Of a stretch of 64,000 nt of DNA, positions 24,002-36,600 are shown piece after piece. A program made the translations under genes and the position numbers. The DNA comes from Beaufortia kweichowensis (lineage: Eukaryota > Chordata > Actinopteri > Cypriniformes > Gastromyzontidae): NCBI GenBank assembly GCA_019155185.1, contig CM032804.1, positions 5,862,492 through 5,926,491 on the forward strand. Reading direction: 5' to 3'. Positions within the stretch are counted from its first letter, which is position 1; each line of letters starts with the position of its first letter. Under the pieces are notes generated by a model. The model did no database searches, was not told the origin of the DNA, and saw only the letters and a list, made by a program, of their open reading frames with translations.

Positions 24002-24799
24002 TCTTTAAAAATTTACAGTTATAAAAAATACAAATTACAATTTAATAAAAAAATTAAGTATACTACTTAAAATTGCTGTCTGACAACAAAGAAAAGGGAC
24101 CATCAGAGAAAAGTAACTGTGTCACAATCCATCTATGAAAGCCATAGTATTCCTGGCTGTAACGTATAAAAAATTAAATAAAATCTGACCACATACCAGA
24201 CACAACCGTGCCATACAAAAATATTATGCAAGATGCCCTGTAAACATTCTGAAATGGAAAACCACTACGACAAGTGAAATTTAGACCAAAGAATAAGATA
24301 TTTATGTATCGTAAGTCAACACTATGTGAACTATGTTAAAGAAAGCATTTTACACTATACTAATTGACCATCCACCATCTCAGTAAAAATATTAACTACA
24401 CAAAGAAGAAACTAGACATTCTTAGACAAACATTTGAGCAAATAATAACAGAATAAATATTTGAAATGAGCTAGTCCTTTAAGGATTACTGCTAAACACT
24501 AGCAAAAAACAATGCAATGACACTGTAAATATGTTGACCTGTTGTGTTGAAATGTATGCTGGTTGATTTAAAAACAGCATAATTTTATTCATTAAAAGTA
24601 TGGCACTGCTTAAACCACGCTCCACCATTTTACTTCAAAACTCTTTGAAATGCAACCTTACAAATAACCTCAAGAACTTTAATGATTGTGTGACTAGCTT
24701 AAAACTTCTAAGCTAAGTGTAACTTTAACAGTTTAACAGTTTTAAAAGTTTGAGGCATCTTTTAAAGTAAGGAGGGCTCTCCTCTGTCCTTTCATCCCT

Positions 24800-26112
24800 T
24801 TATTTAAATTTGATCTCAAAGCAGAAGCAGTTGATGGAGTCACACTCTGGAGGTTGACAGGTACAGGCACAATCCCACATCGCACACTGCAATAAACAAG
24901 ATCAAACAATAAACAAGCTAAAAAGAAAATCACAAAAATCATATTAAGTATATAATAAAATTACTAGGTATCATTATACCCTATAATAATAATAATAATA
25001 ACATAATTTCCATGCGTATCTCATCTCTACAGCTGGAAACAAGTGTTTTACTTACATTAGGGGAGGGGCAGGAGTAGTCAAGACATGAGTGCAGAGAGGG
25101 TGGACGACAGTCACATGACTGGGCACACACTAAACAGTACTCACAAGGAGAGAAACTCGCACAACAATCTGAACACTGAGGATCACACTTGGCCTGTGTG
25201 AAGGAAAAGAACCAGGATCTAAGACACAAACTTATCAAGTAAGATAAATAAGGAGACTGGCTCATGATGAGTTCTACCTTGAGACAGTGATGACACCACA
25301 ACACGCCTGCAAGGAAAATCATATAGATCCCTACAGAGATCATGATGATGGCAGGCAGAGGGAGGGAGAGTGCCCATACAGGAACAGCCTGACAGATATA
25401 GAGTAGAGAACAGAGTAGGAAACATCACTGGGTTTAGCATTTTGGGAAAGAATATGTCAATCTTGACTACCAGTGAAAAGTTTGGAAACACTTACTCATT
25501 GTTTTGAATTTTTTTCCACATTTAAGAATAGTAGTAACCTCACCAAAATCATGAAACACAATCAATGCAATTGTAACTGTGGTAATTATGTTGTGACTAA
25601 AAGCATCCAAAATAAATGAATATATATTGTTATATTGGAGCATCTCCAAAAGTAGTTACCCATTTACTAGAATTTGCAAAATCATACTCTTGGCATGTCA
25701 AAGAGAAAGCTATTAAAGCCTTAGTAACACTTTACAATAAGATCTCATTAACATCAGTTAATGCATTAGTTAACGTAAACCAACAATGAGCAACGATTTT
25801 TTTTTACAGCATTTATTGGTCTTTGTTAATGTCAGTTCATACAAGTTCAATTGTTTATTCATGTTAGTCAGTGTATTACCTAATATTAAGTGATAAATTT
25901 TTTATTTATACTTAATAAACATGCATTAAGAATAAACATGCTATAGAAGCCAGGCCATATTTAGTTTATGTTACTAATGCATTTAATGTTGATGAATAAA
26001 ACTTACTGTAACGTGTTACCCAGTTCTCTCAAACGTGACGCACAGCTAGATTTACTTTTTAACAAACTTATCTTTATTTTATAGAAATAGCAAGTAAAAA
26101 CAATCTTACCAT
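24800..26112 (-). CDS. Small cysteine-rich single-pass membrane protein, unknown family
   Basis: Four coding exons were inferred: 26112-26110 (the ATG only), 25388-25278, 25193-25056 and 24886-24800, giving 112 codons in a continuous frame. Residues 2-38 hold a hydrophobic segment (LSLPLPAIIMISVGIYMIFLAG region) that should act as a signal anchor. The rest, starting WCHHCLKAKCDPQCSDCC, has about 20 cysteines in CxxC, CC and CxC patterns and ends FCFEIKFK. The spacing suggests a zinc-binding or heavily disulphide-bonded domain, loosely like the I-mfa cysteine-rich domain, but I cannot name the family. Three conserved-looking junctions and an intact frame support a real gene. The start codon placed exactly at the exon 1 donor (ATAATG|GTAAGA) is unusual. 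Upstream, exon 1 lies in the 26.1-26.3 kb region. Confidence 0.7.
25724..26019. mobile_element. MITE with GTAACACTTTACAATAAG ends
   Basis: The left end GTAACACTTTACAATAAG and the inverse of the right end, GTAACACGTTACAGTAAG, match at 16 of 18 bases. The interior has the recurrent TTAATGCATTAGTTAAC-type motifs of a common cyprinid MITE. It sits in intron 1 of the cysteine-rich gene. No clear target duplication was seen. Confidence 0.65.
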
Positions 26113-26500
26113 TATAACGTCCCCGCATTACCAATATAGCCAGGGCTTAATTTATTCAGCAAATATCTTTAAATGAATTAAACACAACGTTTACGCCAGA
26201 TAGCACATTATGCTATGTATTCCATGCTAAGTGAGCTTCATCAACGTTGTCCTGGCAACACAGATACAACTTCCGGTTGTACAGCGAGCTTGAAGGGCCA
26301 AACTAGTTCCTTTGTTGTTCGTAAGGAATGTTTCTTCCGGTTCCAAGCCTGGATTCTTACTGAAAACCGGTTTGGCAACAGACCGTACACAGAAAATAGT
26401 TTGTCTTATTCATTGTTGGGTAAGTGACATAAAAATTACATTAATTACTAATTACACCAACACCTTTGTATAAATAATTCACTAATTACATGTCTTAAAA

Positions 26501-26663
26501 GAAATGTAATTCTTTCTTAAAATCTGTAAACTTTACCTGCTGAAATGTAATTCTCTCTTAAAATCTGTAAACTTTACCTGCTGAAATGTAATTCTCTCTT
26601 AAAATCTGTAAACTTTACCTGCTGAAATGTAATTCTCTCTTAAAATCTGTAAACTTTACCTGC
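26501..26663. repeat. 41-bp minisatellite, four copies
   Basis: The unit begins GAAATGTAATTCTCTCTTAA and repeats at 26501, 26542, 26583 and 26624, with at most one or two differences, mainly in the first copy. It lies upstream of the cysteine-rich gene. Confidence 0.95.
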
Positions 26664-27111
26664 AACAAGCTGTATACATATATTTTCATATGAATTTTAA
26701 CTAAATGAACTAGGCTAATTTCTAACGCATTTCTAACTTATTAGAACAAAAACTAGCCATTTTATTAGGCCTAAATAAATTAAATCAAATTGCTTAAAAA
26801 TGAGAAGTAATCCCTTTATTTCTGCAGAGGAAAGTAATTAAATTACAGTAATTAGTTATTTAGTAATCCATTACATCCAACACGTTGCACTTATAGATGT
26901 ATAAGCATAAAAACGCACAAATTTATTTTTTGTAATTTTTTTAACAATTTGTACTTTTATGAGCTAGGTCCTCTGTTGGAGTGTGATACAGATAGCTGTT
27001 CCTGGTAAATTGACATAACATTAGACTAAGTGCAAGTATTTTTAAAGAGATTTTATATATTTAGAATAGGCACAGTGTTGTGATTTCATTTGAATTACTT
27101 AATTGCCTTCA

Positions 27112-27141
27112 TTTATTAGAACATTTATTAGAACATTTATT
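27112..27141 (-). terminator. cluster of three polyadenylation signals, protease A
   Basis: Three AATAAA hexamers on the minus strand (27112-27117, 27124-27129, 27136-27141) lie 110-140 bases past the stop codon. The last two sit within a 12-base TTATTAGAACA-type repeat. Confidence 0.5.
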
Positions 27142-27248
27142 GATTAAATTGTTAAATGACAGAGCAAATAGCTTACAGTAAACTGCTGTGCTTGTGATTC
27201 TGCCTGTGTCAGTGATCAATCAGTGCTAAAGTGACAGAGAGCTCAGCT

Positions 27249-30200
27249 TCAATAATAAAAAGCCTGTATAACAGCAGGCACAGAGAGCAGAAGGATGTAG
27301 GTAAGAGAAAGAGGTGAGAATGACTCCACTCCATCCAAAACAGATGGAATGTTGTAGGCAGTTTCATACACGAAGGAAGTGTATTGAGACGTTTTCCTGA
27401 AAACTTGGATGTTTGAGCCAAATCCTGGGTACATGTCTGGGTAAGTGCTGTAGTCCACCGACAAAATACCAGCCTGGACCCACATGCCACCCAACTGACA
27501 CAGCAGGGGACTGCCTTCATCTTCCTGTATGTAAGTGGGACAGAAAGACTTTTACACACGTATAAACATTTAGTGGCAAATTTCTAGCAAACATAACAAC
27601 TGGACCACAAAAGGATAAGTTTACACGCTCATGCCAATTTCAATCAAAATGATTATACACATACCTGCTGTACGTTCAGTGCCTCTGTGCAGATAAACAA
27701 CTCTGGGTTGACGTAAGGACCACAGGGTACAATGGTTGTCTGGAATTCCTCAAGACCTGGGACTGTTTAAGAGGTAATTGGTAAATTAGGTATTTATCAG
27801 TTATTAAAAATTGATAATTGCCAAATCTATTAAAATAAAATAATTATAATAATGTAAATGAAAAAATATTGTGCTTATTTATCAAAATCACTGTTACCAG
27901 GCCAATCAAACACTTACGTGTGCCATTTCCTGTGTACCAACCCACTACTGTACATTGAGTGCCGGGCTGAAAATCATAACCAAACATGTTGAACGATACA
28001 ACGTTGATGTAGTCTGACATTTCTGGTTCAGGATTCAGTTCCAGAAGTGCCACATTGTTTCCTGAACCTTCATTGATAAAAATTTGGTCTACGTTGAAAG
28101 TCATCTCCATGTTGCTGGAACAGTCCCACGGGACAAAACCAAGTGCCACTGTCCACTGAGATGGCGTCATGCCTCTAAAGGGCGAGATGTTAAATGTCAG
28201 TGCAGTTATCTGTGGTTGGGTCACAGGTTTCATTTAAATCAGTTTTGGAAAAGCCTTACTTACCCGTTCAAGCAGGCAGCAGAAGTCATGACAAAGTTCG
28301 GAGCAATCAGAGTTGCCATGCAGGTAGAATACATTCCAAAAAAGCGCAGATTAGCCATCATTGGCCACAGATTTGATGAAATGTCACGATTTCTTCCACA
28401 CAGAATTGCTGAAGAGAGAAACAGAGCTTGAATTATTGTTTGTATGTATTTGTGAGAGAGGTTTGTCTGCACTGTGGGGACCTGTCAGTGGTCCTCGTGA
28501 GGAAAACAGCATAATAAACATACTAAATAATGTCTTATCAAAAATGTATGAATGCAGAAAGGTTTGTGTAAACGATAGGGTTGATAAAATAGTCAATCCT
28601 CACAAAGAGAAAATAAATGTATTTGTTTGAGAGTGGGTGTGTGAAGCTCAATTTAAAAATTTACAGTATATTCAGTTTATTTGTTTGGACCACAGACCAA
28701 CTAAATCATTACAAGGTAGGGATGTATAGGAACACTGTAAAGAGATGAATTACACAAATTTATTAACAGTAGCCTACAAACAATGAAAAGAGCAGAGAGA
28801 ATAGATCTCTGGTGTGTTCAGACCAAACCCATGAGTGTAAATAATATTACACCTGAGATGAAAAAAACATGACATTTGGTAAAGCTCCTGTTGATGAATT
28901 ATGCAGGACACAAAGCTTCAATAAATATCAGGAACAAAAGGAATGTGAATGGAATTAAATGAAATGAATTAGAACGAATGAATTAGTAAAGGGTATATTT
29001 GAGAGATTAATGTAAATGGTAATAAACATACGTGGTTGGTTACAGGTCACATTCATATCATATTCATCAGTACGGTTGAAAATAGAACTGATGAAACTAG
29101 TTCCTTCCGCTCCGGCATAACCGCTGATCCAGTCCTGATACCGAGAAACTCTGGTATACACACCAGGGTTGTCAGCCCAGGCACAACCGTTACCGAAACT
29201 CACAACACCAGTCTGGATCCAAACACTGTTCTGATCGAAGACCATTGGACCTCCTGAATCACCCTGTACAGTTATGATGAATTTCAGTTTTGTGCCATAT
29301 GTGCCACTTTAGAGAATACTGTATTGGTATTTTTGTTCAGTATGCCCTATATCTCACATACAGTTTATACAAGCATGAAAAATAAAAAAAATTATAATAT
29401 CGAAAATTATATGCTTAAGCTTCTTGGTGTGGGTGGGGTGTGTTTGTAGCTCTAAATTTAAATCATTTACATTCCCAAATTACAAAAGTTTAAGCATTTA
29501 AATTTACGTATCATATCAAATGAGTTAAGATTAATGAACATTTGATACCTGACAGGAATCTTTTCCACCTTCCAATGGTCCAGCACACATCATGTTGTCT
29601 GTAATCTTTCCTTCTCCATACAGGCAGTTACACTTTCTGTTTCCAACAATAGGCACATTTACCTCCTGTAGGTTTTGAGGTGAAGGAAGAGACACTGGAA
29701 AAAATGAACAAACTGTGTTATACAGAGAAATTTGAGTGACTTTTGTGCATTTTAATAATGAACCAATTATAGTGATGCTAAGGTGGTGTCAATCAATTTA
29801 TTACATGACTCAAAGAAGCGCAGTTTGCTGATGTAGTTGTTCTTACCACCATAATTGATGTTTCCCCAACCTGTGACCCACATTTCTACGCCAGTATTAA
29901 ATGTGCTTTCATCTGCGGCCAGACAAGCTGGTTTGATGTATGAGTTGTATGTTACAGGTGAAGAGAGCTGGAGAAGAGCTATATCGTTGTCACTGGACAT
30001 TTGGTCGTAGGCTGGGTGTGTTATGATCTGAGATATGTTTCTGGCCACTTCATTTGGATTGGGAAGTTCCTGACTGTGTCGGCCCAGATACACAGTAAAG
30101 ATTGAAGGATCAGGGGTACTGAAAAAAGGACAAAGCAAGATTTCTCCATCATATTTATTTAGAAAAAGGAATATTTTATTAGTGCAGTGCTGGTGTTTAA

Positions 30201-31079
30201 AATTGTGATTATTATGTTAATTACCCTGGAAAACAATGAGCTGCTGTCAGAATCCAGCTGGGGTTAATGAGGGATCCACCACAGAAATGGCCGAAACCTT
30301 TCTCGTGAAGACTGGCCTGCCACGGCCAAGCACCGACTGGAGCTTCCTGTCCTCCCACTATTTTAGCAGCTCTGAAGACAGCAGCTCTGCCACACACTTA
30401 GAGAAGAGAAAATGACTTTTAGACTGACTTTTACAGAATTATAATACTTTTTATAAATGTTGTTTTTATAAGATGAGGAATCATTTACCATCCAGTTGGG
30501 AGTCACACCCTGGAAATAAAAAATATTTGTTTTTTTGTTGTTAATAGGCAATTAGATTCAGTTAAATACATGCACAGATAATTTTCTTAAACTTTAAGAA
30601 GTCTTTAGCAGTTAGTATACAGATGATGTTCATTAAAAAAATATTTTTTTGCAACAGTATTTAAAATAAAATTGTCAGACGACTACTCTGAGACATACAC
30701 TACCAGTCAAAAGTTTAAGGTGACTTAACTGAACTGATCGTAATTTACGTGATCTTAACTTTTTGATTGCAGGTGTATGCTAAAATGTTTGAAAGTTGTT
30801 TTATATACAAAAATATCATAAAGATCATATAAACATAAATATATAGATATAATATTAATATAATATTAATATCTTTCATAACAAAACTTGCATAGACTAA
30901 ATGCTTAGTAATTTGCAAACTAGACCTAAAAAACTAGTTTTTCAAGAGGTTTTGTTTCACAATTTCATTTTTTGTAAAGTTTTAAAAATATTAGACTATA
31001 TTATATAAAGATTAATGCATTTACCTTTGGTAAGGAGAGTGAACACAAAGACCAATGCCAGTTTCCTCAACATCTTCAT
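27249..31079 (-). CDS. Two-domain trypsin-like serine protease A (active plus pseudoprotease domain)
   Basis: Ten coding exons give 557 codons: 31079-31025, 30509-30489, 30396-30225, 30118-29847, 29694-29549, 29263-29032, 28408-28264, 28174-27918, 27762-27665 and 27524-27249. A signal peptide (MKMLRKLALVFVFTLLTK) is followed by a CDSQLDVCGR linker and the activation site AAKIVGGQEAP. Domain 1 is a complete S1 protease: TAAHC, NDIALL and GDSGGP, with D in DSCQGDSGG predicting cleavage after Lys/Arg. Domain 2 starts ILCGRNRD and keeps the fold, but TAAHC is TSAAC, the catalytic Asp is Asn (NNVALLEL) and GDSGGP is EDEGSP, so it should be inactive. The C-terminus (LTYILLLSVPAVIQAFYY) is hydrophobic, like a GPI-anchor signal. 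The arrangement recalls polyserases and prostasin/testisin-type proteases (compare PRSS36). A paralogue lies 11 kb upstream. Confidence 0.88.
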
Positions 31080-31108
31080 GTTTCTGACCTCATCGCATGC
31101 ACTTGAAC

Positions 31109-31117
31109 TTATATATC
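31109..31117 (-). promoter_or_regulatory. TATA box of protease A
   Basis: TATATAA in the context GGGATATATAAG lies 30-38 bases upstream of the first ATG at 31079. A start 25-30 bases downstream of the box would leave almost no leader before that ATG. The second Met (codon 3) may therefore be the one used. Confidence 0.55.
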
Positions 31118-31931
31118 CCGCAGCCTGACTACACACCTCTTTTCATTCTCTTATACAGGCTTTACCTTTGACACATTTTAACAATGACAAAAAGCTTATA
31201 CATAATGGAGCATGATTCTCTGGCATAGTGAAAATATGAAAAACATAAAAAAACACTTTCAGCAAAAGACTTGTCAACTCAACATACAACTTCTTGATGC
31301 AGAAAATTAAAAATATTTTTTTAATTAGGATCCTTCTGTTTACTGTTCTTTTTGAAAAATGACATTATTACTTTACATACTGTAATTACTTCACATACAT
31401 AATAGTTTATAGTTTTACATAAAATCACCCTGCATAATGTAAAGAACATTCTGTGAAAATATGACCTTAATATTTTTATTTGATATGATATTTAAATTGA
31501 TTAATATCACATACATATCACATAATCTCATATTTATATTTTAAGAAAAAATACAATTTTTTATTTAAAAAAGAAAAAAAAAATTAAAAAAATGAATTCA
31601 AAATCACTTAACATGTTAATACAATGATTTATAATACGCAACAAAAAAGTCAGTAAAATTGTTCTCACACATATCAAACATACCTAAATGTCAACATATT
31701 TGCTTAACAATAAAACTGGTTTTCCAGGTTTCAAGTCAAAGTCAAGTCAAATAGCAAAAATCTAATGTAGCATCACAATACCTGAAGATTATAACAAGGT
31801 GTGTTCCATTTATCATGCAATCTACAAGGTCTCTAAAGTAAGGTCATTGTACTTTTATTGTTGTTCTGTCATGAAGTGTTGAAAAGTCCTTGATGTCATT
31901 AAAAGGTTTCTGCCATAAACACAATATTCAA
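31118..31931. other. intergenic, upstream of protease A
   Basis: Very AT-rich sequence. Nothing recognisable apart from the TATA box just before it. Confidence 0.4.
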
Positions 31932-32363
31932 TAGTCATCTTGCATCAGCTGATCACATCAAGTGCTGCTAATCAATGTAACCAATAGGGACACATACTAG
32001 ATGGCATCCTGTTTAAGTCTGATTTCTATAAGTGCAGCAAACATGGAACAGTTGAGCAGAATTACATATTGACACTAATTGTTATTTTAAAAAATTATAC
32101 TTAAAAAAAACCATCTAAAGAAAGATCAATAGGCTACTTGTCAGTAAGAAAAAAGGTTCAAGATGCACAAAAAAATTAAATTAACTGTGCCAATAATTGA
32201 AATTATAATGGAGGTGTTGGGGTGGAAGTGGGATGAGAAGATCTGTGCAGCGCGACTAAGAGCTTATAGAAAGCAGACTTAAACAGGATGCCATCTAGTA
32301 TGTGTCCCTATTGGTTACATTGATTAGCAGCACTTGATGTGATCAGCTGATGCAAGATGACTA
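31932..32363. mobile_element. foldback element, 101-bp inverted repeats
   Basis: The left arm 31932-32032 and right arm 32263-32363 are inverse copies of each other with one mismatch seen (GATTTC against GCTTTC). They are separated by a 230-base AT-rich spacer without coding capacity. The arms begin TAGTCATCTTGCATCAGCTG and end in the inverse, so TA could be a duplicated target and GTCATC the element end, as in mariner-type MITEs. I do not recognise the family. Confidence 0.8.
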
Positions 32364-33049
32364 ACGTAACCTGCCAGAACTGACGCTACGCTTGATAATA
32401 CTAAATCAAGGACACAGGGTGAATTCCAAATAGAAGGGTCTTTTTAGACAAAAAAGCTGATTTCATTTCTCCAGTTACAAAGTGTCTTCCAAACAATCAC
32501 ATTATGAGACAAAAATTATTCTACGTTTTCCCATTGTTCTCACTTCAAGGCTTCTAAGTGGAGTAGTTCACTTCTGAATTTGCCCATAATGTTTAATCTT
32601 TTTATTCTCGAAAGTTTATAAGTTTTCAAAGCGTTTTTCTAAGCTAAGTGTTTTTGTTTTGATGTTTACATTTTCTTTAAACATTAAGCTATTTATCTTT
32701 GGTAATTCATTGTAAGTGTGCTATGTTATTCCATTATACTTAGGTTTAGCACACATTGTGCATGGATCTAATAAATTGGTAAAAAGAAAAACAGAGCAGT
32801 ATTACTTTATGGAACCTGACTTTTTGCATATTTTGCATATTGTTTGCTTTGACTCATCAAAAAGCTTTCAAATCCATCATCATATATGAAACAGGTGAAC
32901 AGTGAAACAGGTACATGTCACAATGCATTTCATGATGGAAGCATACCTTGGTAAATGTTGACTTAGTTCATTTAGACACCCACAGTAAAGGCTTGGTATT
33001 TTGTTATTGCAAAAGAACTTACTTACTTATTTTTTATAAACAGTATTCT

Positions 33050-34091
33050 AGTTGTGTACAGAAGTATTACTCTCTGTAAAATATGAGCAAAAATATAAAT
33101 CTGCATTGTTTTTTATCTTTTTTTTTAAATCTCAAAAATACAATATTTAATTGAAGCAAAACAATTGAAAGTGGGGGAAAATGGGCACCCCCTAGAAATT
33201 ATTTACTAGAAAGTAAAATTTCTCTGAATTATATATTCCCATATTTACATTACATTTACATGTCTTCCTGTTTCACATAATTGTAAATATTAAATAACAC
33301 AAAGCCCAAATACCCTTATCATTCATCACAATGGGTAAAACCAATCTGCCTGAAGGAGGATGTGTGTCTAAATTGTGAGTAAATTTGAGTGGCCAAAGAC
33401 TCTTTAAGAGAAATGCAGAAATCAGTTAAATCTTGAGGTCAGAAAGCTCCTGGATATTTATTTGCCATACTTGAATTTTATGTGTGGGTTCTATGGCCAA
33501 ATAAAATGTCTTTGTCAGCAAGAATACAATACGTTTTTGGTGCACACAAAGATAAAAAAGTGCCCTGTGTCCACAGGTAAATACTGCCTGATCTTTATTG
33601 TTGTGGACTTACTTTTCTACTAGAGGTCCTGGAAATGTTGTTCAAATACATGATATCACGGATTCTGTCAGATACCAACAGATAAAAAATTCTCTACTAG
33701 AGATCGTATAATAGGCAATGGTTAGATCTTCCATGAGGACATCAAAATCAAGGTTCTGCCACAGTCACCCCAGTTCCCTGATCTGAACCCTATATACAAC
33801 TAGTGGGGGTGAACTAAAGAGATGAAAGCACCAACATTTGAGGGATATGGACAAATTCTATATGGAGGAATAGTCTAATATCACTTGCCATAAATTCTTT
33901 AGCCTCATCAGACACTATATGCGAAGACTAAGAACTAGCAAAAAGTATTAAATAAAAGGGGGCCAATAATTGTGTCCAATGTGCATTCAAGAAAACCTTT
34001 TTTCATGAAGTGATTTTCCGGCTATATTATTTATTTTTACAACTTTCTTTGCTCGTATTTAATAGGGGGGCAATATTTTTGTCCACAACTG
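33050..34091. mobile_element. degenerate Tc1-like transposon
   Basis: The right part holds two direct copies of a GGGGG-CAATA-TT-TGTCCA motif, at about 33955-33976 and 34065-34087, like the IR/DR ends of Tc1 elements. The left end AGTTGTGTACAGAAGTATTAC (33050) is a diverged inverse of CAGTTGTGGACAAAAATATTG. Around 33760-33825 the plus strand reads as the Tc1 transposase C-terminal motif SP-x-FPDLNP ... WGELKR with interrupting stops. The copy is dead and much of the transposase gene is deleted. Confidence 0.65.
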
Positions 34092-36289
34092 TATATATTA
34101 TGTCATTATTACGTATGTAAATATAATCATAACAATAATAAATTCCTTACCAATCATAAAACTATATTTGTATTTTTCTATTAACAAAAGTATACAAAGT
34201 TATTTCTTGTTTCTTAATACCAAAGCCATTAATAAGGTAATAAGACACTTGCAAAATGAGCTAAATAAATTTATTTGAGTTAAATGTCAATAAAAAAAAC
34301 TTGCTCTGAGGATTAATGACACATGTCAGGGTGGATTTTTGCTTTAGAAGGCACATGTGGTGTGATTTGTGATCACTTGCAACAGAGTTTGTTTTTCTGT
34401 CACGTGATTGTGGAGGCGAAGTTAATACTAAAATAATAATATGCTGATCTATAAATACTGCTGTGATTTTAGTCTTTGACATGCTATTTCTGAGTCAGTA
34501 AAGATATTAGGGTTATATTTTCACAGAATATTCTTTACATTATGATTTTATGTTGTAAACAGTAAATCACAAAAAATGACCCAATAATGAATGGGTCACA
34601 TATTTTCGATAAACTCCACTTATACCAATAAACCTACTGCTCACAAACCCTTCTGAATTTTCAGATTTTCTTAGCAGGAACTGAAGACTATTATTTTTAC
34701 AATGTCTGCTATTCTTGTCTGCTAGTCTGATATTCTTGTGGGAATATTTGTTTCTCTTTGTTTTTAAAGGGATATGTATGAAGGGTCCTTTTGTCCTTTT
34801 GTTCTGGACTGTACATATGCATCATTTCCATGGAAACAGTTGAGATTAAACAATGGAACAACAAAAAGTTATGCTGCACCTATGCTTTAACATGTAATGA
34901 TAATGTGACCTGACAATGGTTTGAAGATACAATCAAAGGGATGGATAGTTTTACCTTTAACCCACTGCAGCAGCTAAGTAATCAGTCACGTTAGCATTGA
35001 TTCTGTTGTAACAGCGCAGCATAATTTTTTTCAGAAAAGGATATGACCAATGTGAAAAAGTAAAAGGGACAGTAGAAATACAGCACTGTTCAATGGAACA
35101 GCCGATGAACGTGACAAAGGTTAAAGGTTTGGGGTTATAAGTGAACTTTCTCGTTTCACCGCATACAAAGGCAAAGCTATACCACATCTTTCACTGTGTG
35201 CTGGATGAAAGGTATGACTGATATATTTTTGTCCTATTGTCTGAACACAAATGCATTTATTAAGTCATGGCCTGCGGAGACTAGAGACAAGAGAAATTAA
35301 AGGATACACAAAATATTTTTTCAACCCATGGATGAGTTAAAAAGGGATAAACCCAATTGTTGGATTATGGGCTATGCTGTGTTGTTTTGACCCAACCATG
35401 AGATAGTCCATCATTCAGAGACTTGAAACTACCCAAAAATAAAAAATGTGCTCTTCATGTTCTTCTTCATCATCATCCTCTTCATTATCCTAACCCACAT
35501 TCACATGACTTTCTATGTCTTTTAAAACACAAAAAGAACATGGAGCAGTTGCATGTTATTGAAAGTATAAACAGCAAATGCTCATATTACAAAAACATAG
35601 GGGTGTATGTCCTGAAAAGTTAAAAATCCCATATGGTTAATATATGCATTTTACAACAGGCAATATAGAGTTCATATTTTCATAACTGACCTTAAGGCCT
35701 CACTTCAGATAGCATATCAAACAACTTCAGCAGCTCTACTGTAACATAGGAACATTACACTTTTTGTTCATTTCATTTCCTATCAGTGAAGTGTTCTTAA
35801 ATTAACAATTAAGTTTATATTTAATTTGTAATTTAATATAAAATCAACTATTAATTTTTTAGTCTAAAGAACATTTTCAAGGGAAAAGTTGAAATGGATG
35901 TTACAGGTTTCTCATCTTGTATGTGCCTGCAGCTTCTCATCTTCACAGACAGAGGTCTTCCTTAGACTGCTTGTTAATACATTAAACACACTTTACTTTT
36001 GTTGTATAAATACCTCCAAAATACTTGCTACAAATGTCAAAAACACCATAAACAAATATTCTCACTGCCTATCGATATCCATACCAGTTTAAAATGATAT
36101 ATAGTTAATTCTTATTATGCTTAAAATACAACACAATTTCTGGGTGACAGGTGCACTATTTTTTATATAAGAACAAATCAGAGAAAATGGAATTTTAATA
36201 TTTAAAAATATTTTTTATAATTGTTTCTACTTGTGATGATTTTTTGTTGTAATCATTAGATTATAATTAGCAGTGTATATAAGCATCCT
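34092..36289. other. intergenic, no recognised feature
   Basis: AT-rich sequence with only short scattered open frames. I see nothing assignable. Confidence 0.4.
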
Positions 36290-36600
36290 GTAATGAATGC
36301 AAAAGGCACAGAGAGGCAGGCAGATCCAAGTGCAAGCAGGTTTAACGCAAGAAAAGCCAAAAACATTTTCACATTGAACATTCACAAAAACAACAAACAG
36401 CAAAGTGCAACTGGACCACAAGGGCTATATATACAAGGGATAACAAGCAGGAATAATGAGACACAGGTGATAACAGTGAAACAATGATGAGTATGCAAGG
36501 GATTATGGGAAATGAAGTGAGTATGGCAAAGAGTCCAGAAACAGGGGAGCAGGGACAAGACAGGGACCAGGGAGACATAGACAGGGATCATAACACATCC
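36290..36600. repeat. probable interspersed repeat with CACAGAGAGGCAGGCAG start and GATCATAACAC end
   Basis: The purine-rich texture (GGAGCAGGGACAAGACAGGG near 36545) and the start and end sequences resemble interspersed repeats common in cyprinid genomes. The assignment rests on resemblance only; ends and target duplication are not clear. Confidence 0.35.

Noticed and set aside
28361..28630. Plus-strand ORF overlapping protease A exon 7
   Set aside because: Antisense to a verified exon and without domain content.
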